The position numbers were made by a program, and so were the translations under genes. A stretch of 26,778 nt of DNA from CAZBQG01 sp964493945. Lineage in GTDB: Bacteria > Pseudomonadota > Alphaproteobacteria > Rhodospirillales > UBA2165. Positions 14,780 to 22,901 of the stretch are shown here, one piece after another. Positions within the stretch are counted from its first letter, which is position 1. The number at the start of each line of letters is the position of its first letter. The notes under the pieces were generated by a model, which worked only from the letters and a program-made list of their open reading frames with translations, had not been told where the DNA came from and ran no database searches. The stretch covers positions 1 through 26,778 of the forward strand of contig CAZBQG010000021.1 in assembly GCA_964493945.1 (NCBI GenBank), written 5' to 3'.

Positions 14780-15535
14780 ATGAAACTTTGGCTAATCATA
14801 ATTTGGCGGAACCTGCCCAAAAGGTGGATTGTGGTTTCGATCCCCTTTGTGCTCCCCATGCTGGCTTTTCTGTTCTGGTTTCTGTTTGGCGGGCTTTTCG
14901 CCGAAAAAGTAACCCATGTCCAGATTTCCTACCGCGACGAAATTACCCGGCTCACCCCGGCGGCCGAAAAAGGAGATCTGGCCTCCCAGCACCGCCTGGG
15001 CGTCATTCTGCGCGATGGGAAGGCCGGGAAAAGCGATTATGCTGGGGCTCTGGTCTGGTTGCGCAAGGCGGCCGGCAAGGGACATGCGGGCGCGCGATAT
15101 GCCCTTGGCCAGATGTTCGCCGCCGGTCAGGGGGTTCGCCCAAGTTATCCACAGGCGGCTAAGCTTTATCTGTCGGCGGCCAAATTCGGCGGCCATGCCG
15201 ATGCCGGCTACGCGTTGGGTGAGCTGTATTTTTTTGGCCAGGGCGTGGGCCAGGATTACGGAGCGGCGATCGGCTGGTACAAGAAAGCCGCCAGCCAGGG
15301 CCATCCCGCCGCCCGCGCCGTGCTTGCCGCCATGTATGAAAAGGGCTGGGGCGTCGGGCTCAATCTGGTGGAAGCCTTTTACTGGTACAGCCTGGCAGCC
15401 ACCCAGGCCGGCCGGGTGCGTCTCTACCGGCCGGAAATGGATGTGGCAGCCGCGCTGGAAAAACTGAGCGGGCGCCTGAGCCGGCTGCAAATGAAAAAAG
15501 CCCGGGCCAAGCTGGCCGCCAGCAGGAATAAGTGA
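14780..15535 (+). CDS. Membrane-anchored Sel1-repeat protein
   Basis: The 251-residue protein has a basic N-terminus, one membrane segment at about residues 17-40 (VVSIPFVLPMLAFLFWFLFGG) and then four Sel1-like repeats. They begin near residues 65 (GDLASQHRLGVIL), 102 (HAGARYALGQMF), 138 (HADAGYALGELY) and 174 (HPAARAVLAAMY), and each ends in an A..WY/L.KAA.. helix. The tail is basic (KKARAKLAASRNK). Sel1 repeats form helical solenoids that bind other proteins, often in envelope complexes or signalling; the partner is unknown. There is no strong ribosome binding site. The stop overlaps the GTG start of the MFS gene (GTGA), so the two are translationally coupled. Confidence 0.85.
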   Translation: MKLWLIIIWRNLPKRWIVVSIPFVLPMLAFLFWFLFGGLFAEKVTHVQISYRDEITRLTPAAEKGDLASQHRLGVILRDGKAGKSDYAGALVWLRKAAGKGHAGARYALGQMFAAGQGVRPSYPQAAKLYLSAAKFGGHADAGYALGELYFFGQGVGQDYGAAIGWYKKAASQGHPAARAVLAAMYEKGWGVGLNLVEAFYWYSLAATQAGRVRLYRPEMDVAAALEKLSGRLSRLQMKKARAKLAASRNK

Positions 15536-16769
15536 CTTATCCGCCGCCCTATCTGACCTTCGCCGAGCCCGACCGCCGCTTTTTAGTCTTTGGCTTTCTC
15601 ATGGCTTTCTTTTTGAGCTTTAGCCAGACCTTTTTCATCTCATTGTTCGGTGGTGAAATCCGGGCCGAATTCGGACTCACCCATGGCGGGTTCGGACTGA
15701 TCTTTTCGACCGCCACCCTGGCCAGCGGCTTGTCTTTGATTTGGGTGGGCCGGCTGATCGACCGGGTCGATCTGAGGCTGTTTACCCTGGTGGCCTGTTT
15801 GGGGCTGATCGGGGCTTGCGCCTTTATATCGGTGGCGGCGGGCAGCCTGGCTTTGGGTCTGGCGATTTTCTTTCTGCGTCTTTCGGGTCAGGGGCTGATG
15901 GGGCATGCGGCTATGACTTCCATGGCGCGATATTTCGAGACGGACCGGGGCAAGGCCTTGAGCACAGCCAATCAGGGATTCCATGCCGGGCGTGGCCTGT
16001 TTCCCATGATCGCTGTGGGTTTGGCCGTGGCGTTCGGCTGGCGCGACGTTTGGGTCGCCTCGGCGGTGGTTCTGGTTCTGGTGCCTTTGATGGCTTGGCT
16101 GCTCAAGGGCCATGAAGCGCGCCATGCCCGCATGCTGGCCCGCGCCGTCTGGCCGGTCAGTACCGCCGAAGGTGCTGCCGGGCGGCAATGGGCTTTGCAC
16201 CAGGTGCTGGGCGATCCCCGCTTTTATCTTTTGCTGCCCCTGGCGCTGGCGCTTGGTTTCATCGGGACCGGAATCATTTTCCATCAGGTCCATCTGGCCC
16301 AGACCAAGGGCTGGGACCTTACCTGGTTCGCCAGCAGTTTTTTGGGCCTGGCCGTCAGCTCGGCGGTTTTTTCCTTGGCGGCGTGGCCCCTGGCGGACCG
16401 GTTTGGGGCGCGAAAACTTGTTCCCTTCTATATCCTCCCGGCGGGGCTGGCGATGATTACGCTGGCCAATTTCGAGGCACCGCTGACGGCCTTTGCCTTC
16501 ATGATCCTGTTCGGCGTCAGCGAAGGAGCTCGCGCACCATCCTGGGTATCTTCTGGACCGAACGTTACGGGGTGCTGCATCTGGGCGCCATCCGCGGTCT
16601 GTTGGGTGCGCTGGCGGTGATCGGAACCTCATTATCGCCGATCATCCTGGGCTGGCTGTTTGACCGGGGCGTTTCGCTGGGCGAGATACTTTACTTTTTG
16701 ACCGCCTATTTGGCCGTTGCCATCTGTATGGCTTTGCTGTCGCTGATTCTTAATCCTGAAAACCGGTAA
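15532..16769 (+). pseudogene. MFS transporter disrupted by a one-base frameshift
   Basis: From a GTG overlapping the upstream stop, the frame encodes a hydrophobic major facilitator protein. Membrane helices start with FLVFGFLMAFFLSFSQTFFI, and a cytoplasmic-loop motif reads GRLIDRVDLR. A second half begins near FYLLLPLALALGFIGTG. At about 16529 the frame runs off into non-membrane sequence and stops at 16620. The frame that would follow one missing base (SSRTILGIFWTERYGVLHLG) continues as good MFS sequence to a stop at 16769, with the last helices in SPIILGWLF and AVAICMALLSLIL. Intact, it would have about 412 residues and 12 helices. The substrate is unknown. The 3' end overlaps the convergent methyltransferase gene by 20 bases. 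Confidence 0.8.
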
Positions 16770-17421
16770 GCAGGAAAAACTCCATGGGGCTGACCACGCC
16801 GGGGCCGGGGTGACGCCCACCCGTTTCCAATTCCGCCTCCGTCCGTTTGCGCAAGATCACCTCGATGCCGCATTCGCCGATGGGGGTCATGGTCTGATCG
16901 AAGCGGGGCAGGGTGTAGCGGAAGGCTTCATCCAGCTTCTCCAGCCTGACGATCTCGCAAGCCGCGCCCAACCCGCCAATCAGATCCAGAAGATTGAGGG
17001 ATTTATCGCTCCAGGAATTTACCTTCTGGATGGTGAAGGTCCATTTGTGATCGCCGTTCCAGGTGCTGGGGAACTCCCCTTGTTCGTATAGGTCTTCATC
17101 GGGCACGGTGACGATCAGATGCCCCCCCGGCCGGACGGCGCGGAACCAATTGATGAGCCCTTCGCTTGGGTCCACCAGATGTTCCAGGCAATGGCTGGCA
17201 TGGACGAAGTCCCGGCTTTCGTCTTCCACTCCTTCCAGGAACTGCGCATCGCCTTCGCTCTGGTCCCAGGTGGTGACGCCCCTCATTTTGGGGAACAGTT
17301 CTACATACATGCCCAGGGGATCGGGCGCACCCCCCACATCCAATCCTTCGCCGACGAAATAACGGTTGGCGAAATTGGGTTGGTGAAGCCTGCGCATTAT
17401 GGATTTGCTGCATTCCTTCAT
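16750..17421 (-). CDS. SAM-dependent methyltransferase (Methyltransf_11 type)
   Basis: This 223-residue protein shows motif I as GLDVGGAPDPLG, then DFVHASHCLEHLVDPSEGLI, the strand PGGHLIVTVPDEDLYEQGEF and SWSDKSLNLLDLIGG. These mark a methyltransferase family often found with surface glycan or cell-wall loci (family knowledge). It has no match to housekeeping rRNA or protein methylases I know. It lies 16 bases after the SDR stop at the tail of the dnaB-purF operon, with AAAGG upstream of its ATG. A six-codon frame (17438-17418) joins the SDR stop to this start by TGATG and ATGA overlaps and could pass ribosomes on. It may simply ride on the operon; the substrate is unknown. Confidence 0.82.
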   Translation of the reverse strand: MKECSKSIMRRLHQPNFANRYFVGEGLDVGGAPDPLGMYVELFPKMRGVTTWDQSEGDAQFLEGVEDESRDFVHASHCLEHLVDPSEGLINWFRAVRPGGHLIVTVPDEDLYEQGEFPSTWNGDHKWTFTIQKVNSWSDKSLNLLDLIGGLGAACEIVRLEKLDEAFRYTLPRFDQTMTPIGECGIEVILRKRTEAELETGGRHPGPGVVSPMEFFLLTGFQD

Positions 17422-17437
17422 GGCGGGCCGCCTTTCA

Positions 17438-18148
17438 TCAACTTTGGGCGATAACGATCTCTCCGTTCCTCTCGCAAGATGGCAGGGCCAGTTCGACGAA
17501 AAGATCGGTCAGAGCTTCAGGGGTCTTAACGGTCATGGGGTCCTCGCCCGGGAATGCTTCGGCCCGCATGCGGGTGCGGGTGCGTTGGGGGTCCAGAATG
17601 TTTGCCCGGATCGGCGTATTTTCGTTTTCGGCGGCGTACACCCTGATCATCATATCCAGCCCAGCCTTAGAAATGGAATAAGCGCTGAAATAGGGCTGCA
17701 CCCGCTGGCCGACGGCGGAGGTTACGAAAATAGCGCGCCCCGCTTCCGACATGCGAAGCAATGGGTCCATGCTGCGCAACAGGCGCCAATTAGCCGTCAG
17801 ATTGACCGCCATGGTCCGTTCCCAATCATCGGCCTGGGCATGGGCGAGGGGGCCGACGGTGCCCAGCCGGGCCGCGTTGCCGACCAAAATATCAAGCCGT
17901 CCGAAGCGTTCAAAAATGGCCGCGCCCATCTGATCGACCTGATCATATTCCGTCAGGTCGAGAGGGCGGAGCGTTGCCGTGCCGCCGGCCTCCGTGATCT
18001 CGTCCTGGACTTCTTCCAAAGCACCTTGGGTGGTGGCCAACAAAATGACATGGGCGCCTTCGGCCGCGTAACGGATTGCCGCGGCCCGGCCGATGCCCCT
18101 GGACGCTCCGGTGATCAGCGCGATGCGCCCGTCAAGATCGCCGCTCAT
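17438..18148 (-). CDS. Short-chain dehydrogenase/reductase
   Basis: The 236-residue protein has the nucleotide-binding motif TGASRGIG (13-20), NAA at 91-93 in place of the usual NAG, the catalytic serine in FVTSAVG (S144) and YSISK (Y157, K161). It is a classical SDR that should reduce or oxidise a carbonyl/alcohol using NAD(P). An SDR directly after purF is a recurrent alphaproteobacterial arrangement, but its substrate is not established. I chose the ATG at 18148, four bases after the purF stop, with AGGA upstream. A longer frame to 18205 would only translate purF sequence. The gene is followed by a methyltransferase. Confidence 0.93.
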   Translation of the reverse strand: MSGDLDGRIALITGASRGIGRAAAIRYAAEGAHVILLATTQGALEEVQDEITEAGGTATLRPLDLTEYDQVDQMGAAIFERFGRLDILVGNAARLGTVGPLAHAQADDWERTMAVNLTANWRLLRSMDPLLRMSEAGRAIFVTSAVGQRVQPYFSAYSISKAGLDMMIRVYAAENENTPIRANILDPQRTRTRMRAEAFPGEDPMTVKTPEALTDLFVELALPSCERNGEIVIAQS

Positions 18149-18152
18149 ATCT

Positions 18153-19622
18153 CTATTCCTGCTCCACCAGTAAGGACAGTTGGGCGGGAAGCGGGTCGCC
18201 ATCATGGTCGATCAGGGAAATGGGATAATCGCCTGAAAAGCAGGCATCGCAATAGGTTCGGTCTTCCCCGTTGCGTCCCTCATCGCCCACCGCCCGGTAA
18301 AGCCCGTCCATGGAGATGAAGGAAAGGGAATCGGCGCCAATATGTTTTGCCATGGTTTCCAAATCCATGCCGGCGGCCAGCAGATCTTTGCGGTCGGGTG
18401 TGTCTATTCCATAAAAGCAGGAATGGGTGGTGGGCGGGCTGGAAATGCGCATATGGACTTCCGATGCCCCGGCGCTGCGCACCATTTCGACAATTTTTTC
18501 CGACGTGGTACCGCGCACGATGGAATCATCGACCAGCACGGCCCGCTTGCCTTCCAGCATGTCCCGGTTGGCATTGTGCTTGAGCTTGACCCCCAGATGG
18601 CGGATATGGTCGGCGGGCTCAATGAAGGTCCGTCCCACATAATGGTTGCGGATGATGCCAAGTTCGAACGGAATGCCTGATTCCTTTGCAAATCCGATGG
18701 CCGCGGGCACGCCGGAATCGGGCACGGGCACGACGACATCGGCCTCGACGGCGCTTTCCAGGGCGAGTTCGGCGCCGATGCGTTTCCGCACATCATAGAC
18801 GTTGTGGCTTTCCACCCTGCTGTCGGGCCTGGCGAAATAGATATATTCGAAAATGCAAAAGCGCCGCTGCGTCTTGGTGAAGGGCTTGATGGAACGCATG
18901 CCATCGGAGTCGATAACGATGATCTCGCCAGGATCCACATTGCGCACGAAGCGCGCACCTATGATGTCCAGCGCGCAGGTCTCGGAGCTCAAAATATGGG
19001 TGTCGTCGAGGCGCCCCAGGACCAGCGGCCTGACGCCCCGGGGATCGCGCACACCCAACACGGAATCCTTGGTCATTGCCACCAGGGAATAGGCGCCCTC
19101 CACCAGGCGCAGCGCATCGATCAGGCGGTCGACCACGGTGGAATATTCGCTCCGGGCAATCAAATGGACGATGATTTCCGTGTCCATGGTGGATTGAAAG
19201 ATACAGCCCCGCTCCACCAAGGATCGCCTGAGCGTATAGGCGTTGGTCAGGTTTCCGTTGTGCGCAATTGCCAGCCCGCCGAAATCGAATTCGGCGAACA
19301 GGGGCTGGACGTTGCGCAAAACGGTTTCGCCCGCCGTCGAATAGCGATTATGGCCGATGGCCATGTCGCCGGACAGACGGGCGATGATTTCTTCGGAGCT
19401 GAAAATATCGCCAACCAGACCCATGGCACGGTGGGGGTGAAATTGCTGGCCATTGGTGGCCACGATGCCGGCAGCTTCCTGGCCACGATGTTGCAGGGCA
19501 TGCAGGCCAAGGGCTGCATGGGCCGCCGCTTCATTATGGCCGAAGACGCCAAAGACGCCGCATTCATCGTGGAAATGGTCATCCGGGCCTGGCTTGACCG
19601 GATCTGGCTTGATAAGGGTCAT
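18153..19622 (-). CDS. purF: Amidophosphoribosyltransferase
   Basis: This enzyme makes 5-phosphoribosylamine from PRPP and glutamine, the first committed step of purine synthesis. The N-terminal glutamine amidotransferase nucleophile is C21 in HDECGVFG after a removable propeptide. Further motifs are LQHRGQEAAG, GHNRYSTAG and AHNGNL. The PRPP loop is VLVDDSIVRGTTS. Four cysteines, in RRFCIFEYIYF, HSCFYGIDTP and YCDACFSG, match the iron-sulfur type known from Bacillus subtilis. I prefer the ATG at 19622 (GGAG four bases upstream, 489 residues). The ATG at 19640 overlaps the cvpA stop as ATGA and would add six residues. Both cvpA and the SDR are its operon partners. Confidence 0.96.
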   Translation of the reverse strand: MTLIKPDPVKPGPDDHFHDECGVFGVFGHNEAAAHAALGLHALQHRGQEAAGIVATNGQQFHPHRAMGLVGDIFSSEEIIARLSGDMAIGHNRYSTAGETVLRNVQPLFAEFDFGGLAIAHNGNLTNAYTLRRSLVERGCIFQSTMDTEIIVHLIARSEYSTVVDRLIDALRLVEGAYSLVAMTKDSVLGVRDPRGVRPLVLGRLDDTHILSSETCALDIIGARFVRNVDPGEIIVIDSDGMRSIKPFTKTQRRFCIFEYIYFARPDSRVESHNVYDVRKRIGAELALESAVEADVVVPVPDSGVPAAIGFAKESGIPFELGIIRNHYVGRTFIEPADHIRHLGVKLKHNANRDMLEGKRAVLVDDSIVRGTTSEKIVEMVRSAGASEVHMRISSPPTTHSCFYGIDTPDRKDLLAAGMDLETMAKHIGADSLSFISMDGLYRAVGDEGRNGEDRTYCDACFSGDYPISLIDHDGDPLPAQLSLLVEQE

Positions 19623-19636
19623 GGCGCTCCGTTTTC

Positions 19637-20308
19637 TCATTCGCGCGTCTGGATCAGACGATCCAGGGCGCGGCGTTCCTTTCCATCATAGCCTGATCGT
19701 TCCGGCTTATCCTTGGTTTTCTGCTTTGGCTCAACCAGTTTCTGGTAGGTCTCTTCCAATTCGATTATCTCTTGGGCCTTCTTGGCGGCTTCCTCGGCTT
19801 TTTCCGTGCCGGCTAGCACGGCGTCTTCGGGCAGGACGGCGCTGAGCAGTTCGGCGCTGGCCCGGATCAAAACCAGGGACCTGGAATTCTTCAGCCAGTC
19901 CGGCTGGTTGTCGGTGGGCAGCATGGGTTTGGCGATGCTGAAGCTGCCGGTGATGATCAGCGCCGTGGTGATCAGGCCCGCCAGCATACCCAGCGACCGG
20001 TCAAGGGCATTGAGGTGGCTGGCCCGGACCCAGCTTCCAATCATGGAACTCAGCAGAAACAGAACTACCAGTGCCACCAGGAAAAGAACCACCCCCGTCG
20101 TCAGATCGGCAATCCAGGCCGTTTCGATCTGTTGGCGGGCAAAGAGGCGGACGTGGGGGAAGCCGAAAATGGTCGCCAAAACCGCTCCCACCCAGGAGAC
20201 CACGAACAGGCCCCCCCGGATGAAACCCAGCGCAAGGCCGATCAGCCCACCCAGGACAAAGGCGACGATGGTCGTCAGATCCAGGGGATTTATGGGCAGA
20301 TTATCCAT
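19637..20308 (-). CDS. cvpA: CvpA-family membrane protein
   Basis: The roughly 223-residue protein has about four hydrophobic segments in its first 120 residues: TIVAFVLGGLIGLALGFIRG, LFVVSWVGAVLATIFGF, TGVVLFLVALVVLFLLS and GMLAGLITTALIITGSF. A basic, Lys/Glu-rich cytoplasmic tail follows. This is the CvpA layout; the family affects colicin V export, membrane stress and septation in other bacteria, with no fixed biochemical role. The gene overlaps the radA 3' end by eight bases and ends in an ATGA overlap with a purF start. The ATG at 20308 or a GTG at 20317 could be the start; the order radA-cvpA-purF is conserved in Alphaproteobacteria. Confidence 0.93.
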   Translation of the reverse strand: MDNLPINPLDLTTIVAFVLGGLIGLALGFIRGGLFVVSWVGAVLATIFGFPHVRLFARQQIETAWIADLTTGVVLFLVALVVLFLLSSMIGSWVRASHLNALDRSLGMLAGLITTALIITGSFSIAKPMLPTDNQPDWLKNSRSLVLIRASAELLSAVLPEDAVLAGTEKAEEAAKKAQEIIELEETYQKLVEPKQKTKDKPERSGYDGKERRALDRLIQTRE

Positions 20309-21740
20309 GGCTTTCACCGATTTTGGTGACCTGGCTTAAGCCTGGCTGCTGTTTTCCCGCCACTTCCAAATAGCCGATCAGATCATCCAAATGGTTGATT
20401 TCGGTCACCTCCAGCCCGGTCTCCCCATCGGATGCCGGCTGACCCTTGCGGCGCCGCCGTTCCGGGGCCAGTGCGCGCTGGAAACCAAGTTTGGCCGCCT
20501 CGCCCAGGCGCAAATCGGCCTGACCCACCTGACGCACTTCGCCGGACAGGCCGATTTCGCCGAAGACCACGGTTTCGGGCGGCATGGCGCTGTCCCCAAT
20601 CGATGATACGAGGGCGGCGGCCACGGCCAGATCGGCGGCGGGCTCGGTAATGCGCAGACCGCCCGCCACATTCAGATAAATATCCTTGCCGCCCATATCC
20701 AGCCCGCAGCGTGTCTCCAAAACGGCCAGGACCATGGCGAGGCGGGCCGAATCCCATCCCACCACGGCGCGCCTGGGGGTGCCGAAGGCGGCGGGCGCCG
20801 TCAGGGCCTGGATTTCCACCAATACGGGGCGGCTTCCTTCCATGCCGGCGAAAACGCTGGCGCCGCTGACTTCCTGGCTTCGGTCCGACAAAAAAAGCGC
20901 GGATGGGTTTTCCACCTCGGCCAGGCCGCCATCGGTCATTTCGAAAACGCCGATCTCGTTGGCCGGGCCGAAGCGGTTTTTGACCGTGCGCAATATGCGG
21001 AACTGATGGCCCCGTTCCCCTTCGAAATAGAGCACGGTATCGACCATATGCTCCAACACCTTGGGCCCGGCGATCAGGCCTTCCTTGGTCACATGGCCGA
21101 CCAGCAACAGGCAAAAGCTGCGCCGCTTGGCCAAGCGGATCAATTCCTGGGCCGAACTGCGCACCTGAGCGACGGTGCCGGGTGCTGAATCCAGATTATC
21201 CATGTAAAGAGTCTGGATGGAATCGGCGACCACCACCTGGGGTGCGTCATTGGTATCGAGCGTGGCGACGATGTCGCGCACATTAGTTTCGGCGGCAAGC
21301 TCCACCTTGGCCTGGGCCAGGCCCAGCCGGTCGGCCCGCATGCGCACCTGATCGATGGCTTCTTCGCCCGAAATATAGGCGCAACGCATGGGTGCCGCAC
21401 CTCCCGCCAGGCTCGCCGTTATCTGCAACAGCAATGTGGATTTTCCGATGCCCGGATCGCCGCCCACCAAAATAGCCGAGCCCGGCACCAGCCCGCCGCC
21501 GCAGACCCGGTCGAATTCCTTCATGCCGGTGGCGCCGCGCTCCGTCTTGCCGGGCGGGCCGCTGAGATCGTAGAAGGTCACCTTGCGGCCTTTTTTGCCG
21601 CCCAGCCCCTTGGGCGGCCCGGCGGCGCTGGCTTCTTCGACGATGGAATTCCAGGCACCGCAATCGTCGCAGCGCCCACCCCATTTCGCATGGCTGGCGC
21701 CGCAGCTTTGGCAGGCGAAATGGGAGGTCCCACGGGCCAT
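20301..21740 (-). CDS. radA: DNA repair and recombination ATPase RadA (Sms)
   Basis: This 479-residue protein aids branch migration of recombination intermediates. It has an N-terminal zinc finger with C10-x2-C13 and C24-x2-C27, Walker A GDPGIGKS (94-101), Walker B within QVVVADSIQTL (about 168-178) and the RadA signature KNRFG (254-258). A C-terminal Lon-protease-like domain lacks protease function in this family. The start follows the stop of a 16-codon ORF by one base, and that ORF itself overlaps the alr stop, so ribosomes probably pass from alr to radA. GGCGGTG upstream is a weak ribosome binding site. Confidence 0.96.
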   Translation of the reverse strand: MARGTSHFACQSCGASHAKWGGRCDDCGAWNSIVEEASAAGPPKGLGGKKGRKVTFYDLSGPPGKTERGATGMKEFDRVCGGGLVPGSAILVGGDPGIGKSTLLLQITASLAGGAAPMRCAYISGEEAIDQVRMRADRLGLAQAKVELAAETNVRDIVATLDTNDAPQVVVADSIQTLYMDNLDSAPGTVAQVRSSAQELIRLAKRRSFCLLLVGHVTKEGLIAGPKVLEHMVDTVLYFEGERGHQFRILRTVKNRFGPANEIGVFEMTDGGLAEVENPSALFLSDRSQEVSGASVFAGMEGSRPVLVEIQALTAPAAFGTPRRAVVGWDSARLAMVLAVLETRCGLDMGGKDIYLNVAGGLRITEPAADLAVAAALVSSIGDSAMPPETVVFGEIGLSGEVRQVGQADLRLGEAAKLGFQRALAPERRRRKGQPASDGETGLEVTEINHLDDLIGYLEVAGKQQPGLSQVTKIGESHG

Positions 21741-21741
21741 G

Positions 21742-21792
21742 TTAATTGCGCACCGCCATCTTGATGGGCCTGATGGACTGCAGGAACTTCAT
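21742..21792 (-). CDS. Possible 16-residue peptide linking alr and radA
   Basis: The whole gap between alr and radA is one open frame, MKFLQSIRPIKMAVRN. Its ATG overlaps the alr stop as ATGA, and its TAA ends one base before the radA ATG. It could be a translated micropeptide, a device that carries ribosomes across the junction, or chance. It is too short to judge by composition; conservation in relatives would decide. Confidence 0.3.
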   Translation of the reverse strand: MKFLQSIRPIKMAVRN

Positions 21793-22895
21793 TGCACCTT
21801 GCCGCCTTTGAGGTAACGCCGGCGGGCCCGGCCACGCAGACCGGTCAATATCTCATAGGCGATGGTGCGGGCCTCACCGGCCAACTGATCGATGGGATTA
21901 AAGGCGCCGATCAGGTCAACATAATTGCCCGGGCGCGCTAGATTTTGTGGAACATGGGTAACGTCCAAACCCGTCAGGTCCATCGAGATACGCCCCAACA
22001 CCGACACCTTCCAATCCTCGATGTAAGCGGTCCCTTCGTTGCCGAGGGCGCGCATATAACCGTCGGCGTATCCGGCGGCGACGGTGGCGATGCGGGTCGG
22101 CTGGGATACGCGATGGGTCGCACCATAGCCAACGGTCTGGGGTGAGTCAACGATCCGGGTTTGCAGGATTTTTGCTTGTAATCGAATGACTTGCGCCATG
22201 GGGTTGGGTCGGCCAAGGGTCGGATTGATGCCGAAAATGGCGGCCCCGGCGCGGACCATATCCAGATGATATCCGGGGCCCAAAAAGATGCCTGAAGAAG
22301 CCGCGATGCCGGCCCTGGCCCGGGGCAGTCTGCTCAGAAGCGCCTTGAATTTTTCCAATTGCCGGCCGTTCATGGGGTTGCCCAATTCATCGGCGCAGGC
22401 CAGATGGCTGAGCAGGCAGTCCAGTTGGAAATCCGGCCCGGCCCCGGTGGCCAGCCTCTCCACCTCTTGCCCATCAAGGCCTAAGCGCGTGAGGCCGCTG
22501 TCGATATGCAGATCGGCAGTACCGGCATAATCCTGGGCAGCGCAATGGGCCGACCATTCCTCCACTTCGCCCAGGCTGTTGAGCACGGGGACCAGCCCAT
22601 GACGGGTCATTTCCGGCGCACTGCCGGCGGGCAGGCCGTTGAGCACATGGACCCCGGCGCCGGGCAGGATTTGGCGCAACTGGATGGCTTCGCCCAAGGT
22701 GGCCACGAAAAAATCCTTGCAGCCGGCCTGGGCCAGGGTTTGGGATACGGGCTCCACCCCCAACCCGTAGGCATCGGCCTTGACCACTGCCGCCAGTTGG
22801 GCCCGGCCAATTTTTCCGGCCAGTTTGCGGTAATTGGCCGCCACCCCATCCAGATCGATGGTCAGGATGGTATCGCGGTGATCCGCCCCGCCCAT
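21789..22895 (-). CDS. alr: Alanine racemase
   Basis: The 368-residue PLP enzyme interconverts L- and D-alanine for peptidoglycan. It has the PLP lysine in AVVKADAYGLG (K39), an N-terminal barrel with LHIDSGLTRLGL and the opposing catalytic tyrosine in VGYGATHR (Y257). The second half includes GYADGYMRALGN and GRISMDLTGLDVT, all typical. The protein is of normal length. Its ATG follows the dnaB stop by six bases. GAGGG in the dnaB tail is the likely ribosome binding site and could pair with the TCCC just before the ATG. Placement between dnaB and radA is common in Alphaproteobacteria. Confidence 0.96.
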   Translation of the reverse strand: MGGADHRDTILTIDLDGVAANYRKLAGKIGRAQLAAVVKADAYGLGVEPVSQTLAQAGCKDFFVATLGEAIQLRQILPGAGVHVLNGLPAGSAPEMTRHGLVPVLNSLGEVEEWSAHCAAQDYAGTADLHIDSGLTRLGLDGQEVERLATGAGPDFQLDCLLSHLACADELGNPMNGRQLEKFKALLSRLPRARAGIAASSGIFLGPGYHLDMVRAGAAIFGINPTLGRPNPMAQVIRLQAKILQTRIVDSPQTVGYGATHRVSQPTRIATVAAGYADGYMRALGNEGTAYIEDWKVSVLGRISMDLTGLDVTHVPQNLARPGNYVDLIGAFNPIDQLAGEARTIAYEILTGLRGRARRRYLKGGKVQ

Positions 22896-22901
22896 GGGAG
22901 G

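Noticed and set aside
15990..16000. Possible second frameshift in the MFS gene where QGFHAGRGLFP replaces a commoner glycine motif
   Set aside because: Neighbouring frames give no better protein here and the same frame continues as good membrane sequence, so substitutions explain it.
15640..16632. 330-codon open frame opposite the MFS gene
   Set aside because: Gln/Arg/Pro-rich translation typical of the reverse strand of a membrane-protein gene.
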